This document shows, piece after piece, positions 39,679-49,536 of a DNA stretch of 64,000 nt. Positions within the stretch are counted from its first letter, which is position 1; every line of letters starts with the position of its first letter. The notes below the pieces were generated by a model. The model was not told the DNA's origin. It searched no databases and worked only from the letters and a program-made list of their open reading frames with translations. The stretch is from NCBI RefSeq assembly GCF_006494365.1, contig NZ_VHIP01000003.1, positions 1 through 64,000 on the forward strand. The letters run 5' to 3'. This DNA is from Aestuariibacter sp. GS-14 (lineage in GTDB: Bacteria; Pseudomonadota; Gammaproteobacteria; Enterobacterales; Alteromonadaceae). A program made the position numbers and the translations under genes.

Positions 39679-40218
39679 ATGCCGGGGAGCAAAGCAGCAT
39701 TAAATCTAATCATCATACTGATCTTTGTTGGATTAGTTGGGGTGGTTTTGCCCAGTGAATACAGGGTTGAGCGCTCAATTGAAATTGAGGCGCCAGCCAG
39801 TGTCATTTACCCCATGGTTGTCGACCTTAAAAAATGGCAACAATGGAGTAGCTGGGGGCGGCTCGATCCGGTTGCAATTTATTCTTACGATGGGCCCGAC
39901 CGGGCAATAGGCATGCGTGTTCAATGGCAAAGCGATGTATTGGGAATTGGCTCAATTCAAATTGACTCCCTGCAATTTAACCGCATGCTCACATATTCCT
40001 TGCACAATGTTACCCAAGGTATTGAAGCCACTGGTGAAATCCGTCTTGACGCGTCAAATAATGGTATCCGTGTTACCTGGTCCAGCCAGGGAGATGTGGG
40101 TTTAAATATCATCGATCGCTATAAACTGCTTACGTTTGATGACAAATTAGGCCGGGACATGGAAGTGGGCCTGGAGAATATCAAAGTACTAGCCGAAAAT
40201 GGCCTGGTAAGTCATTAA
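39679..40218 (+). CDS. SRPBCC/polyketide cyclase-like membrane protein
   Basis: The 179-residue product has one N-terminal hydrophobic helix (about 7-25) and a START-like (SRPBCC) domain. The domain begins V-E-R-S-I-E-I-E-A-P-A-S-V-I-Y-P and contains W-Q-Q-W-S-S-W and G-M-R-V-Q-W. Such domains bind hydrophobic ligands; the ligand is unknown. The start lies 45 bases after the nucleoside hydrolase gene, so co-transcription is possible. Confidence 0.75.
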   Translation: MPGSKAALNLIIILIFVGLVGVVLPSEYRVERSIEIEAPASVIYPMVVDLKKWQQWSSWGRLDPVAIYSYDGPDRAIGMRVQWQSDVLGIGSIQIDSLQFNRMLTYSLHNVTQGIEATGEIRLDASNNGIRVTWSSQGDVGLNIIDRYKLLTFDDKLGRDMEVGLENIKVLAENGLVSH

Positions 40219-40325
40219 TATGAGCGCAGTGCGATCCTTTCTTTCTTTGTAGGCGTAAAACCAAATAGCCGTTATCCCCTTATGTATTTTTTGGCACGTC
40301 ATCAGTGCGATCATGGAAGTAACCG

Positions 40326-41486
40326 ATGAATAAACGCCATCGCCAACTCATTGCATCCCTTTGTGCGAGCAAACTAGCCGACCTGTTGATATCGGCAAAA
40401 ACAACGCTACCGGCGCTGATGCTGGTGGTGGGCGCGCCGGTGTGGATGGTAAGCTGGCTGGTTCCTATTCGTGAGTCAGGCGCGTTATTGCCGCAAGCCT
40501 TACTGGGCGTATGGTTGCGCAACATGCCAGCCAGACACAAGGTGTGGCGAACTGGGATGGTATTGCAGTTTCTCGCAGTGACAGGCATTGCGCTGGCTGC
40601 TTCAACATTTGATGGCGTTCAGGCAGGTTACGGCATTCTCTTGGGATTAATATTACTCAGTCTGGGCCGGTCGGTTTGCTCGTTAACCATGAAGGATATT
40701 CAGGCTGATATCGTTAGCAAAGGTCAGCGTGGTAGAGTATTGGGGATGGCCTCTACATTGTCGGGCGTCCTCACACTCTGTATTGCTGTACCGTTTACCT
40801 GGTGGAGTAATCAACTCGACAAGTCGCTGGCTGTGGCTATTATTGCATTTGCGTCGCTTTCATACTTGTTGGGATTGCTGGCACTTATCAGTAATCGCAC
40901 AGAGGTTGAATCGCCTTCCAGGCAAGGTGATGGTATCAAATGGAAAGTAGATAGCACCGTATGGCGCTTTATTGCGGTTCGGGGATTTTTCGTGCATAGC
41001 GCACTATTGGCACCTTACTTTATGGTGCAAAGTGAGCAGGATGCCATGCAATTATTACCTTATTTTTTGGCTGCGCAGGCATTGGCAACGATGCTTTCAT
41101 CGTTTATGTGGGGAAAAATAGCCGATATAAGCGCGCGTTTAACCTTGCAGTTATCGGGGTGGCTGGCGCTCATTGCCTGCGGATTACATTACTGGTTACC
41201 CGGCAACAGTGTGTATGCTGCGGGAGTGTGTTTTTTTGTGCTGGCGTTGGCACATACTGGTGTAAGAGCCGGGCGCAAGACTTATAGTCTGGATGTTAAG
41301 GAAGGGCAGCAACGCACTGAACTGGTCGCATTCAGTAACACCGCTATTGGGATTATTCTGCTGGCGTTTGGTGCGGGGTATGCCGTACTGGCGGCCACTA
41401 CTCAAATAGACATTATCGCAATAATGGCTGTCGCTCTGTTGATTGGCATTTTGCTAACCCTTATTCTGCCAGCAGAGAAATCCTGA
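40326..41486 (+). CDS. MFS transporter
   Basis: The 386-residue protein has about 11-12 helices. It contains an MFS-like interhelical loop (W-L-R-N-M-P-A-R-H-K-V-W) and a second half with W-G-K-I-A-D-I-S-A-R. The substrate is unknown. It converges on the HupE gene, ending four bases from its stop. No drug-resistance family is distinguished by eye. Confidence 0.7.
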   Translation: MNKRHRQLIASLCASKLADLLISAKTTLPALMLVVGAPVWMVSWLVPIRESGALLPQALLGVWLRNMPARHKVWRTGMVLQFLAVTGIALAASTFDGVQAGYGILLGLILLSLGRSVCSLTMKDIQADIVSKGQRGRVLGMASTLSGVLTLCIAVPFTWWSNQLDKSLAVAIIAFASLSYLLGLLALISNRTEVESPSRQGDGIKWKVDSTVWRFIAVRGFFVHSALLAPYFMVQSEQDAMQLLPYFLAAQALATMLSSFMWGKIADISARLTLQLSGWLALIACGLHYWLPGNSVYAAGVCFFVLALAHTGVRAGRKTYSLDVKEGQQRTELVAFSNTAIGIILLAFGAGYAVLAATTQIDIIAIMAVALLIGILLTLILPAEKS

Positions 41487-41489
41487 TGA

Positions 41490-42734
41490 TCAATGGTATG
41501 TGTGCGACACGCATTGTTGTTTGCGTTTCGGATGGCAAGCATACAACAGTGCAGTGCCAAGTAATCCAATCCCCAGTAATTGTGTTAACACAGTGGCGGT
41601 GAGGGAGGTGTCAACATTTGCCATAAAGGGCGACATGCGCTGAATCACCCAGACCACCGACAGGGCCACCACTAACGAGGCTAAAGTCATTCGCAATGTG
41701 GTGTACATTCGGGTTTGTCGCCATAGGTTAATACAAGGCACCAGTAAGCAGACTAACCCTATCTGAACGCATTCAATACCCAAATTAAAACTCATGGCTG
41801 CGAGTGCGGTTGTAGAGGCGCTAAGCCCGGTAACATTTATTGCCGATGAAAATGCCATACCGTGGATGAGTCCAAAACCCGCCGCAATCCAATAAGGTTG
41901 TCTGGTAAAAACCGGTACCATAACGTGTATGGCGCTGACCAATACGGTAACGGCCACCGCAACTTCTATCCAATTGCTGATCACTGGTACCGGCAATAAC
42001 AGATTGGCGAGCAGTGTGATGGTGTGACCCAGGGTAAAAGCACTGACGAGTTTAATGCTATCGGTAACGCTAGCACGGTGTTGATGCCACTTGCGGTGTC
42101 GAATGGTTAATCCATTCACTAACAATAAACACAGTAAAAATGCCAGATGATCGCTACCGGTTACGATGTGGGCCATGCCATGGGTAAACAGACTCATCAT
42201 TACCGGAAGTTCAGGCGTTACAGCGGCGATTGCAACGTGGTTGTGTTTGTACCGTAATACGCCAAGCAGAGCAGGGCCATCGACCAGCGTACCTTGATAG
42301 ATATCATTTGCCATTGTTACCACCGTTTGATGATTGATTACTTTGTGCTGGATAACATCATAGGTGAGTTGCAATGTTTGCTCTTGTGATGCCTTAAAAA
42401 AGGCAGTAGCGGGTACTTTTACAACGAACTCGCTGTTTTCCTCGCTTAACCAACTCTGTCCGAAGCGAATCTCCAACGGATGATCAGACTGAAGCAGTGA
42501 CATGTGTTGATTCAGATAACGGTTTAATACCGCAATATCTGGTTCTTTAGCAAATTGCCACCGGCTCGCCGATGGCAAGGCTACGGCAAGCTGGTCGAGC
42601 GGTAACGAGAGTAAAAACGTTACCTGCTGATAGTCACGACTAATTTCAATCTGACTTTGACTGGCAGGGTGAGCGTGAGCTGATAAGGCCCACGTCACGC
42701 TCAGAAACAGCAGAAATGCCCGTAAGGTTAACAT
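41490..42734 (-). CDS. HupE/UreJ-family membrane protein
   Basis: The 414-residue protein has a signal peptide and an exposed domain of about 170 residues. The second half has six to seven helices containing H-G-M-A-H-I-V-T-G-S-D-H-L-A-F-L-L and G-L-I-H-G-M-A-F. These are the His-rich motifs of HupE/UreJ metal-transport-like proteins. No hydrogenase or urease gene is near. Its ATG overlaps the stop of the DUF3500 gene (TAATG), so both proteins are made together. Confidence 0.85.
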   Translation of the reverse strand: MLTLRAFLLFLSVTWALSAHAHPASQSQIEISRDYQQVTFLLSLPLDQLAVALPSASRWQFAKEPDIAVLNRYLNQHMSLLQSDHPLEIRFGQSWLSEENSEFVVKVPATAFFKASQEQTLQLTYDVIQHKVINHQTVVTMANDIYQGTLVDGPALLGVLRYKHNHVAIAAVTPELPVMMSLFTHGMAHIVTGSDHLAFLLCLLLVNGLTIRHRKWHQHRASVTDSIKLVSAFTLGHTITLLANLLLPVPVISNWIEVAVAVTVLVSAIHVMVPVFTRQPYWIAAGFGLIHGMAFSSAINVTGLSASTTALAAMSFNLGIECVQIGLVCLLVPCINLWRQTRMYTTLRMTLASLVVALSVVWVIQRMSPFMANVDTSLTATVLTQLLGIGLLGTALLYACHPKRKQQCVSHTYH

Positions 42735-44002
42735 TATAAACTATTGCCGTAATCGTATGACTTATCGCGGAAAATCGTATGGTAATGTGTTTGATTTCTA
42801 ACAATTACACCGTTTTGACATACCAGTTCTAGCCAAATTCGCGGGCCATCAATGCGCATGTATGTGCCATTGGAATCCACGTTAATAGTGCTCGATGAGG
42901 ATCCTGCAAACGCAATGTAGGTATCGGCGAAGGCTTCCTCACTGGTGTAATCGGCCAGTAAATGATTGGCCACATTGGCAGGATAATCATTTACCCAGGT
43001 ACTAATGGCAGCGGTTACCAGTGCTTGCTGTTCTGCTGTCAAATCTGAGACCAGTACCCCTTTTCGGTCGCTGCCTGTCGGATAATCTGACGGGTAGGTG
43101 CCATTGCCGTTATCTGGGCCAACTAACACATCTGAGTACCATTCGCCTGTTAAATAGGCCGTGTTGAACTCGCTGTCGGTTAAGCCTTCAAACATGGCCA
43201 CAAGCGCATCTCCCTCATCCTTCAGCGGGGCGTAAGTTGATGAATTAATTTCGAAGCTGGCTTTCGGCTCTACACCTTCGTGCATTGGCACCGGGTAGCC
43301 CGTACCGCCAATGTAGGTGATATTAAACGCCATGTGGTGTCCGCCGAATTGCAGCATCCAGTCATCTGTTACGGATGGCTCGCCAATAAAGGCAATATAG
43401 TAATTCGCCGAGCCATAGGCGCTGCCACCACCAATGTCCACCAGGTAATCATCGGCAGCTAACAGGCCTTCCAAATCATCAAAGCCCTGCTCGGTTAAGG
43501 CAACCATCATTACGGCCAATGCGGCATCTAACTGCGTGTCACTTAGGCTACCTATACGAAGGCCGTTGCGCGACACTGAGGGTAAGTTAGACCAGGTTGT
43601 TTTTGCTGTGCTGTCGTTGAAATCGTAAATCAAATTGTTTTGCTGAGTAGTACTTAATGTCTCGATAAAGGCCTCAGCTTTGCACACTAACTCGGCCATT
43701 TCACCGCTTTCACTACAAGCCGCTCCTGTAGTGTCGTCATCCGATGAATCGTCTGATGTGTCATCAGCACTGCTATCATCGCCACTGTCGTCGGTTGTAT
43801 CGTCATCTGTGCTATCGCCACTAGTACCCGATGAACTGTCTGAACCCGATTGATCACTGCTACTGCTGGATGAGTTGGAATCCGTTACTGTGGTGTTTGT
43901 TTCACTGCTGCCACATGCCGTTAACATCAACACCAGACATAATGGCATTATTCGAACCAGATTTTTCCCCAAACTATATGAAGAAGTTATTGCAACTGAC
44001 AT
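42734..44002 (-). CDS. DUF3500 lipoprotein with acidic linker
   Basis: The 422-residue protein is a lipoprotein (L-T-A-C, Cys30). A Ser/Asp/Thr-rich linker at about 34-97 is followed by a DUF3500 domain with D-D-W-M-L-Q-F-G-G-H-H-M-A-F-N-I-T and a C-terminal H-Y-H-T-I-F-R-D-K. The His pair in G-G-H-H suggests a metal site. DUF3500 and HupE-like proteins are translationally linked here, so they may handle the same metal or ligand. That is inference. The function of DUF3500 is not established as far as I know. Confidence 0.85.
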   Translation of the reverse strand: MSVAITSSYSLGKNLVRIMPLCLVLMLTACGSSETNTTVTDSNSSSSSSDQSGSDSSSGTSGDSTDDDTTDDSGDDSSADDTSDDSSDDDTTGAACSESGEMAELVCKAEAFIETLSTTQQNNLIYDFNDSTAKTTWSNLPSVSRNGLRIGSLSDTQLDAALAVMMVALTEQGFDDLEGLLAADDYLVDIGGGSAYGSANYYIAFIGEPSVTDDWMLQFGGHHMAFNITYIGGTGYPVPMHEGVEPKASFEINSSTYAPLKDEGDALVAMFEGLTDSEFNTAYLTGEWYSDVLVGPDNGNGTYPSDYPTGSDRKGVLVSDLTAEQQALVTAAISTWVNDYPANVANHLLADYTSEEAFADTYIAFAGSSSSTINVDSNGTYMRIDGPRIWLELVCQNGVIVRNQTHYHTIFRDKSYDYGNSL

Positions 44003-44217
44003 AGTTATCTCCGCAAACCAATTGATATTTTGATTTGATCAGGCACGAGTGCACTAAACAAATCTATTCTGATGATTGGTCACATTTTGAGTTGAAAAAT
44101 TCCCGCAAAGCAGCGCCTTTGCAGAAGATTTACACTTTGGTTTGAAAAGTTAGCCAAAAGGCTACATTTCCCGCACCATCGAAAAGCCGAATAGCGCGGG
44201 CGGTAGGTGAGCTGTGG

Positions 44218-45138
44218 TTAAAAGCTGCGGTTACACTTTGCCAACATCGCGGTATAGGTTCGCGAGGTAGGTTTGCGCTCCAAATGACCAAACATGGCAT
44301 TTGAAGCGGCGAGCACCGCATTCAGATTTACGCCGGTTTCAATCCCCATTCCGTTTAACATGTACACCACATCTTCTGTGGCAACATTGCCACTGGCCCC
44401 AGCGGCGTAAGGGCAACCTCCAAGACCGCCAGCAGCACTGTCGATAGTGGAAATGCCATATTGCAGTGCCACTACCAGGTTAGCCAGTGCCTGACCATAA
44501 GTGTCATGGAAGTGAGCCGCGAGCTTTGTTGCTTCAACATCCCTTAGCAGGGTATCCAGTAAACGGTGAGTGTGCCCCGGTGTGCCGACGCCAATAGTGT
44601 CGCCTAATGATACTTCGTAGCAGCCCATGTCGAGCAGGGTTTTGCATACATCAGCCACTTTATCCGGAGCGATATCACCCTCGTAAGGGCAGCCCATCAC
44701 GCAAGACAAATAGCCACGCACGCGCAATCCTTGATCGTTTGCCATTTGCATAACATTTTCAAAGCGTTTCAGGCTATCGGCTATGCTGCAATTAATATTG
44801 CGCTGAGAAAATGCCTCCGACGCCGCGGCAAAAATTGCCACCTCATCAACACCGGCGTTAATGGCAGCCTGCATGCCTTTATCGTTGGGGGTTAAGGCGC
44901 TGAAAGTGACACCAGGCGTGCGATTTATTGCCGCAAACACCTGAGCAGAGTCGGCCATCTGCGGCACCCATTTGGGCGACACAAAACTGCCAGCCTCAAT
45001 GCGATTCAACCCGGCTCTGGCCAGCGCATGAATAAAGTCGGTTTTGGCCTGCAATGGGATGGTTTGCGCTTCGTTTTGCAAACCGTCCCTTGGGCCTACT
45101 TCAACAATACTGACTTTGGAAGGGTAGTTACGCGTCAT
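44218..45138 (-). CDS. liuE: Hydroxymethylglutaryl-CoA lyase
   Basis: The 306-residue enzyme splits HMG-CoA into acetoacetate and acetyl-CoA, the last step of leucine catabolism. Its start is V-E-V-G-P-R-D-G-L-Q-N-E-A, followed by the H-F-H-D-T-Y-G-Q-A-L-A-N metal site and the catalytic cysteine loop G-L-G-G-C-P-Y-A-A-G-A-S-G-N. It is the last gene of the liu operon and overlaps liuD by 11 bases. Confidence 0.93.
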   Translation of the reverse strand: MTRNYPSKVSIVEVGPRDGLQNEAQTIPLQAKTDFIHALARAGLNRIEAGSFVSPKWVPQMADSAQVFAAINRTPGVTFSALTPNDKGMQAAINAGVDEVAIFAAASEAFSQRNINCSIADSLKRFENVMQMANDQGLRVRGYLSCVMGCPYEGDIAPDKVADVCKTLLDMGCYEVSLGDTIGVGTPGHTHRLLDTLLRDVEATKLAAHFHDTYGQALANLVVALQYGISTIDSAAGGLGGCPYAAGASGNVATEDVVYMLNGMGIETGVNLNAVLAASNAMFGHLERKPTSRTYTAMLAKCNRSF

Positions 45139-47086
45139 CGGCTACAAACTCCAGTAGTGATGTACCGCCATCCACCAGGTCGCCGGCATTATAGTAAAAC
45201 TCGCTCACCATACCGTTAGACGGCGCAGTAACATTGTGTTCCATCTTCATAGCTTCCATTACCAGTAACGGCGTGCCTTTTTTAACCGGCGAGTTGGCCT
45301 CTACCAGCAGTTTAACAATGGTCCCGTTCATTGGGGCAACGCACCCGCTGTCGTGGCTGTCGTCGTGTACACCAATATCAATTGGTGCCTGAGCGAAGAG
45401 TAGCGTTTCCGCTTGCCAGAACAACGCCCACTGGTTAGCTGATTCATTTACACAGGCCAGTTTGTGTTTACTTCGGTGGCCATTAATTTCACAGTGAAGT
45501 GTGCCGTGTTGCCAGCTACCGCTGACTTGCCATTGCTGTTCGCTAAGCTCAATAGTGTAGTGCTGCGCGTGCGAGGTGACGGCTAACACAACACTGCGTC
45601 CGTTACACTCAAGCTGCAATTGCTGCTTAAAGCAATGATTCATGCGCCAGTTGGTTAATTCACTGGTGTCCGCAGGTTGCTGATTTAACAGCAGTTGTAA
45701 AGCCATTACGGGCAGCAACGAATCAGCCATTACAGGTGCAATTAATTCGGCTTCGTGGTGCGGGATAAAATGCGTCGTCAAGTGGGCGTCGGCAAATGCA
45801 TGATGTTGCATTACCCGGTTCACGTAGCCGATGTTAGTGGTAACGCCCACTACATGGGTGTCTTTCAGACATGCCAGCATACGAAGGCGGGCTTCTTCGC
45901 GATTTCTACCCCAGGTGATCACTTTGGCAATCATGGGATCGTAATGTACTGATACCGTATCGCCTTGCTGAAAACCTGTATCAATACGAACCGATTCCGA
46001 GACCTGCGGAAAATGTAAATGACTTAGCGTACCGGTTGAGGGCAAGAAGCCGTTATCGGGATCTTCTGCGTATACCCGCACTTCAAAGGCGTGCCCGTTA
46101 CAAGTTAATTGTTCCTGGGATTTAGGTAAAGGATTGCCCTGGGCTACGCTGAGTTGCCAGGCAACCAAATCTTCACCGGTTATGTATTCCGTTACTGGGT
46201 GTTCAACCTGTAAACGCGTATTCATTTCCATAAAGTAAAAGGCATCGCCATCGAGCAGAAACTCTACAGTACCTGCGCCTACATAACCGATAGCTTTAGC
46301 GGCATCCAGGGCACTTTCACCCATGTGTTTGCGCACTTGTTCAGACAAACCTGGAGCAGGGGCTTCCTCAATAATTTTTTGATGGCGTCGCTGTACCGAA
46401 CAGTCGCGTTCAAACAAGTACACGCCATTGCCGTGGCTGTCGCAAAATACCTGGATTTCAACATGGCGTGGCTGAGTAAGGAATTTTTCGACCAGCATGG
46501 TGTCGTCGCCAAAGCTGGCTTTGGCTTCGCGTTTGGCGGCTGCCAGTGCGGCGTCAAAATCCGCTTCCTGCATAACCTGACGCATGCCTTTGCCGCCGCC
46601 ACCGGCCGCTGCTTTTAACATAACAGGAAAGCCAATCTCGCGAGCGGCGTTTAACAGCGTTTGCTCATCCTGATCATCTCCATGATAGCCTGGTACCAAT
46701 GGCACGCCCGCTTGCTCCATAATCTGCTTGGCTTTGGACTTTGAGCCCATTGCGTCAATGGCGCTGGCGGGTGGCCCAACAAAAATAATGCCTTCGGCCT
46801 CGCAACGGCGGGCGAAACCGGCATTTTCAGACAGAAAGCCATAACCGGGGTGAATTGCATTGGCACCAGTGGCTTTAGCGGCAGCAATGATTTTATCTTG
46901 CACCAGATAGCTTTGCGCGGCGGGTGCCGGGCCAATAGCAACCGCTTCATCTGCCATATGGGTATGCATGGATTGACTGTCAGCATCAGAATATACCGCC
47001 ACGGTGGGGATGTGCATGGCCTTGGCTGTGCACATTACGCGACACGCAATCTCCCCTCGGTTGGCAATCAATAATTTATGGATCAT
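45128..47086 (-). CDS. liuD: Methylcrotonyl-CoA carboxylase, biotin-containing subunit
   Basis: The 652-residue protein has a biotin carboxylase half (L-L-I-A-N-R-G-E-I-A at the start, G-G-G-K-G-M-R ATP loop, M-N-T-R-L-Q-V-E-H). A C-terminal biotinyl domain carries M-E-A-M-K-M-E, with biotin lysine K614. With LiuB it forms the carboxylase that converts 3-methylcrotonyl-CoA to 3-methylglutaconyl-CoA. Its start overlaps the stop of liuC by one base. Confidence 0.93.
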   Translation of the reverse strand: MIHKLLIANRGEIACRVMCTAKAMHIPTVAVYSDADSQSMHTHMADEAVAIGPAPAAQSYLVQDKIIAAAKATGANAIHPGYGFLSENAGFARRCEAEGIIFVGPPASAIDAMGSKSKAKQIMEQAGVPLVPGYHGDDQDEQTLLNAAREIGFPVMLKAAAGGGGKGMRQVMQEADFDAALAAAKREAKASFGDDTMLVEKFLTQPRHVEIQVFCDSHGNGVYLFERDCSVQRRHQKIIEEAPAPGLSEQVRKHMGESALDAAKAIGYVGAGTVEFLLDGDAFYFMEMNTRLQVEHPVTEYITGEDLVAWQLSVAQGNPLPKSQEQLTCNGHAFEVRVYAEDPDNGFLPSTGTLSHLHFPQVSESVRIDTGFQQGDTVSVHYDPMIAKVITWGRNREEARLRMLACLKDTHVVGVTTNIGYVNRVMQHHAFADAHLTTHFIPHHEAELIAPVMADSLLPVMALQLLLNQQPADTSELTNWRMNHCFKQQLQLECNGRSVVLAVTSHAQHYTIELSEQQWQVSGSWQHGTLHCEINGHRSKHKLACVNESANQWALFWQAETLLFAQAPIDIGVHDDSHDSGCVAPMNGTIVKLLVEANSPVKKGTPLLVMEAMKMEHNVTAPSNGMVSEFYYNAGDLVDGGTSLLEFVADDA

Positions 47087-47880
47087 TATTCAGACTCCTT
47101 TACCCAGGCAGGTACACGTTTCTCCAGGAAAGCATTTAAGCCTTCCTGACCTTCCTCAGACACACGAATACGCGCAATCCAATCACTGGTTGTCTGCATC
47201 ATCGTCCCGTCTATGGGGGCGCCAGCAACCTTATCGACCAGCGCTTTGGCTTGAGCTACCGCATTCGGACCGTTGCGCAACAGGGCCGACAAAAGCGTGT
47301 TTACTTCGTCGTCTAATTGTTCTTCGCTTACCGCTTCACTCACCAGACCCAGGCGACGTGCCCGGTATGCCGAAAACACTTCAGCAGTTTGGAAATAGCG
47401 CTTTGCTACGCGTTTACCCATCGCTTCAATTACGTAAGGGCTGATGGTGGCCGGGATCAAACCGAGTTTTACTTCACTTAAACAAAACTTACTGAGCTTG
47501 CAGGCTATCGCAATATCGCAGCAAGCAATTAAACCTACCGCGCCGCCAAATGCTGCACCTTGCACACGGGCAATGGTGGGTTTGGGCAGGCGATATAAGG
47601 TTTGTAGCATCGCCGCTAATTGCAGGGCATCAGTGCGGTTTTGTACTTCACTGTAGGCAGCCATGCGTTGCATCCAGCCCGCGTCAGCACCGGCGCAGAA
47701 GTTTTTGCCATTGCTGGCCAGTACCACTGCACGCACAGCAGGATCGCTGCCTGCCTGCTCAAAACAGCGGGTAAGCTCGGCAATCATGGTGTCGTCGAAA
47801 GCATTGTGTTTTTCCGGGCGGTTCAGTGTGATGCTGGCTACGCCCCTGTCATCAACGTTGTAAAGAATATCTTGAGTCAT
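47086..47880 (-). CDS. liuC: Methylglutaconyl-CoA hydratase (enoyl-CoA hydratase family)
   Basis: The 264-residue protein has the crotonase fold: N-R-P-E-K-H-N-A-F near the start, N-F-C-A-G-A-D-A-G-W-M oxyanion segment and G-A-A-F-G-G-A-V-G-L. In this operon it should hydrate 3-methylglutaconyl-CoA to HMG-CoA. It sits between liuB (9-base gap) and liuD (1-base overlap). Confidence 0.92.
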   Translation of the reverse strand: MTQDILYNVDDRGVASITLNRPEKHNAFDDTMIAELTRCFEQAGSDPAVRAVVLASNGKNFCAGADAGWMQRMAAYSEVQNRTDALQLAAMLQTLYRLPKPTIARVQGAAFGGAVGLIACCDIAIACKLSKFCLSEVKLGLIPATISPYVIEAMGKRVAKRYFQTAEVFSAYRARRLGLVSEAVSEEQLDDEVNTLLSALLRNGPNAVAQAKALVDKVAGAPIDGTMMQTTSDWIARIRVSEEGQEGLNAFLEKRVPAWVKESE

Positions 47881-47889
47881 GGTGGTTCC

Positions 47890-49497
47890 TTACATTCTGA
47901 ACACGCCAAACTGGGTGTCTTCAATGGGTTTGTTTAAACTGGCGCTCAGCGCTAAAGCCAGTACATTGCGGGTTTGCGCCGGATCAATTACGCCGTCGTC
48001 CCATAAACGCGCAGAAGCGTAATAGGGATGACCTTGCTGCTCGTAGTTATCAATGACCGGTTGTTTAACCGCGCGTTCTTCCTCGGGGGTCCAGGTTTCC
48101 CCAGCACGCAGTTTTTGCTCTTTTTTCACCTGTGCCAGTACGCCTGCCGCCTGTTCGCCACCCATTACGGAAATGCGGGCGTTGGGCCACATAAACATAA
48201 AGCGCGGATCGTAAGCTCGACCACACATGCCGTAGTTACCGGCACCAAAGCTACCGCCAATTAATACGGTGAGTTTGGGCACGTTTGCGCAAGCCACGGC
48301 GTTCACCATTTTGGCGCCGTGTTTGGCAATGCCATCGGCTTCGTATTGTTTACCCACCATAAAGCCGGTGATGTTTTGCAGGAATATCAGCGGGATTTTG
48401 CGCTGACAACACAGTTCAATGAAATGTGCGCCTTTTTGCGCTGACTCGCTGAACAAAATACCGTTGTTTGCCACAATGCCACCGGGCATACCGTGTAAGC
48501 GGCCAAAGCCGCAGACCAGTGTAGTACCGTAACGCGCTTTGAATTCATCAAAGTCGGAGTCGTCTACAATACGGGCAATGACTTCGCGCACATCAAACGG
48601 CTGACGCAGGTCCTGCGGTACAATACCGTACAGTTCATGCGCCGGGTAGCGCGGTGCCTTGATGGGCTCTTGGGTTACCGTGACGGGCTTTTTGCGATTT
48701 AAACGCGCAACGGCATCACGGGCAATTTGCAGCGCGTGGTGGTCGTTATTAGCCAGGTGATCGGCAACACCGGAAATGCGGGTGTGTACGTCACCACCGC
48801 CTAATTCTTCGGCCGTTACTTCTTCACCTGTTGCGGCTTTTACCAGTGGCGGGCCAGCCAAAAAGATAGTGCCTTGCTGCTTTACAATCACACTTTCGTC
48901 GGCCATGGCCGGAACATAAGCACCACCAGCGGTACACGAACCCATTACTACGGCAATTTGCGGAATGTTTTGCGATGACATTCTGGCCTGATTAAAGAAA
49001 ATACGGCCAAAGTGTTCGCGATCCGGGAATACTTCATCCTGACGGGGCAGGTTGGCGCCGCCGCTGTCTACCAGGTAGATACATGGCAGGTGACATTGTT
49101 CTGCAATCGCCTGGGCCCGTAAGTGCTTTTTCACGGTTAACGGGTAATAGCTGCCGCCTTTAACCGTGGCATCGTTGGCAACGATCATACACTCCACGCC
49201 GCTCACTATGCCTACACCCGCAATGACACCCGCGCAGGGTACATAATCTTCATACACATTCCAGGCGGCTAACTGGCCAATTTCAAGGAACGGTGATCCT
49301 GCATCCAGCAACGCATCAATGCGTTCGCGGGGTAATAATTTGCCTTTTTCCTTATGGCGGGCAACGTATTTCTCGCCGCCCCCCAGCATGATTTGTGCAA
49401 TGGTCTTTTGCAAATCTGCCACCACGTTCTGCATGGCCTGGTAGTTATTTTTATAGGCTTCAGACTGGTTGTTTATATTGGTATTGAGTACAGGCAT
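47890..49497 (-). CDS. liuB: Methylcrotonyl-CoA carboxylase, carboxyltransferase subunit
   Basis: The 535-residue protein is the carboxyltransferase partner of Liu[29 protein letters not shown] and [14 protein letters not shown]. The [20 protein letters not shown] stretch is typical of the methylcrotonyl-CoA type. Length matches the family (about 535). It lies 39 bases after liuA. Confidence 0.94.
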   Translation of the reverse strand: MPVLNTNINNQSEAYKNNYQAMQNVVADLQKTIAQIMLGGGEKYVARHKEKGKLLPRERIDALLDAGSPFLEIGQLAAWNVYEDYVPCAGVIAGVGIVSGVECMIVANDATVKGGSYYPLTVKKHLRAQAIAEQCHLPCIYLVDSGGANLPRQDEVFPDREHFGRIFFNQARMSSQNIPQIAVVMGSCTAGGAYVPAMADESVIVKQQGTIFLAGPPLVKAATGEEVTAEELGGGDVHTRISGVADHLANNDHHALQIARDAVARLNRKKPVTVTQEPIKAPRYPAHELYGIVPQDLRQPFDVREVIARIVDDSDFDEFKARYGTTLVCGFGRLHGMPGGIVANNGILFSESAQKGAHFIELCCQRKIPLIFLQNITGFMVGKQYEADGIAKHGAKMVNAVACANVPKLTVLIGGSFGAGNYGMCGRAYDPRFMFMWPNARISVMGGEQAAGVLAQVKKEQKLRAGETWTPEEERAVKQPVIDNYEQQGHPYYASARLWDDGVIDPAQTRNVLALALSASLNKPIEDTQFGVFRM

Positions 49498-49536
49498 AGC
49501 GCCTCCTCTTTTTTCTGTCGTTAACTGCCTGAATGA

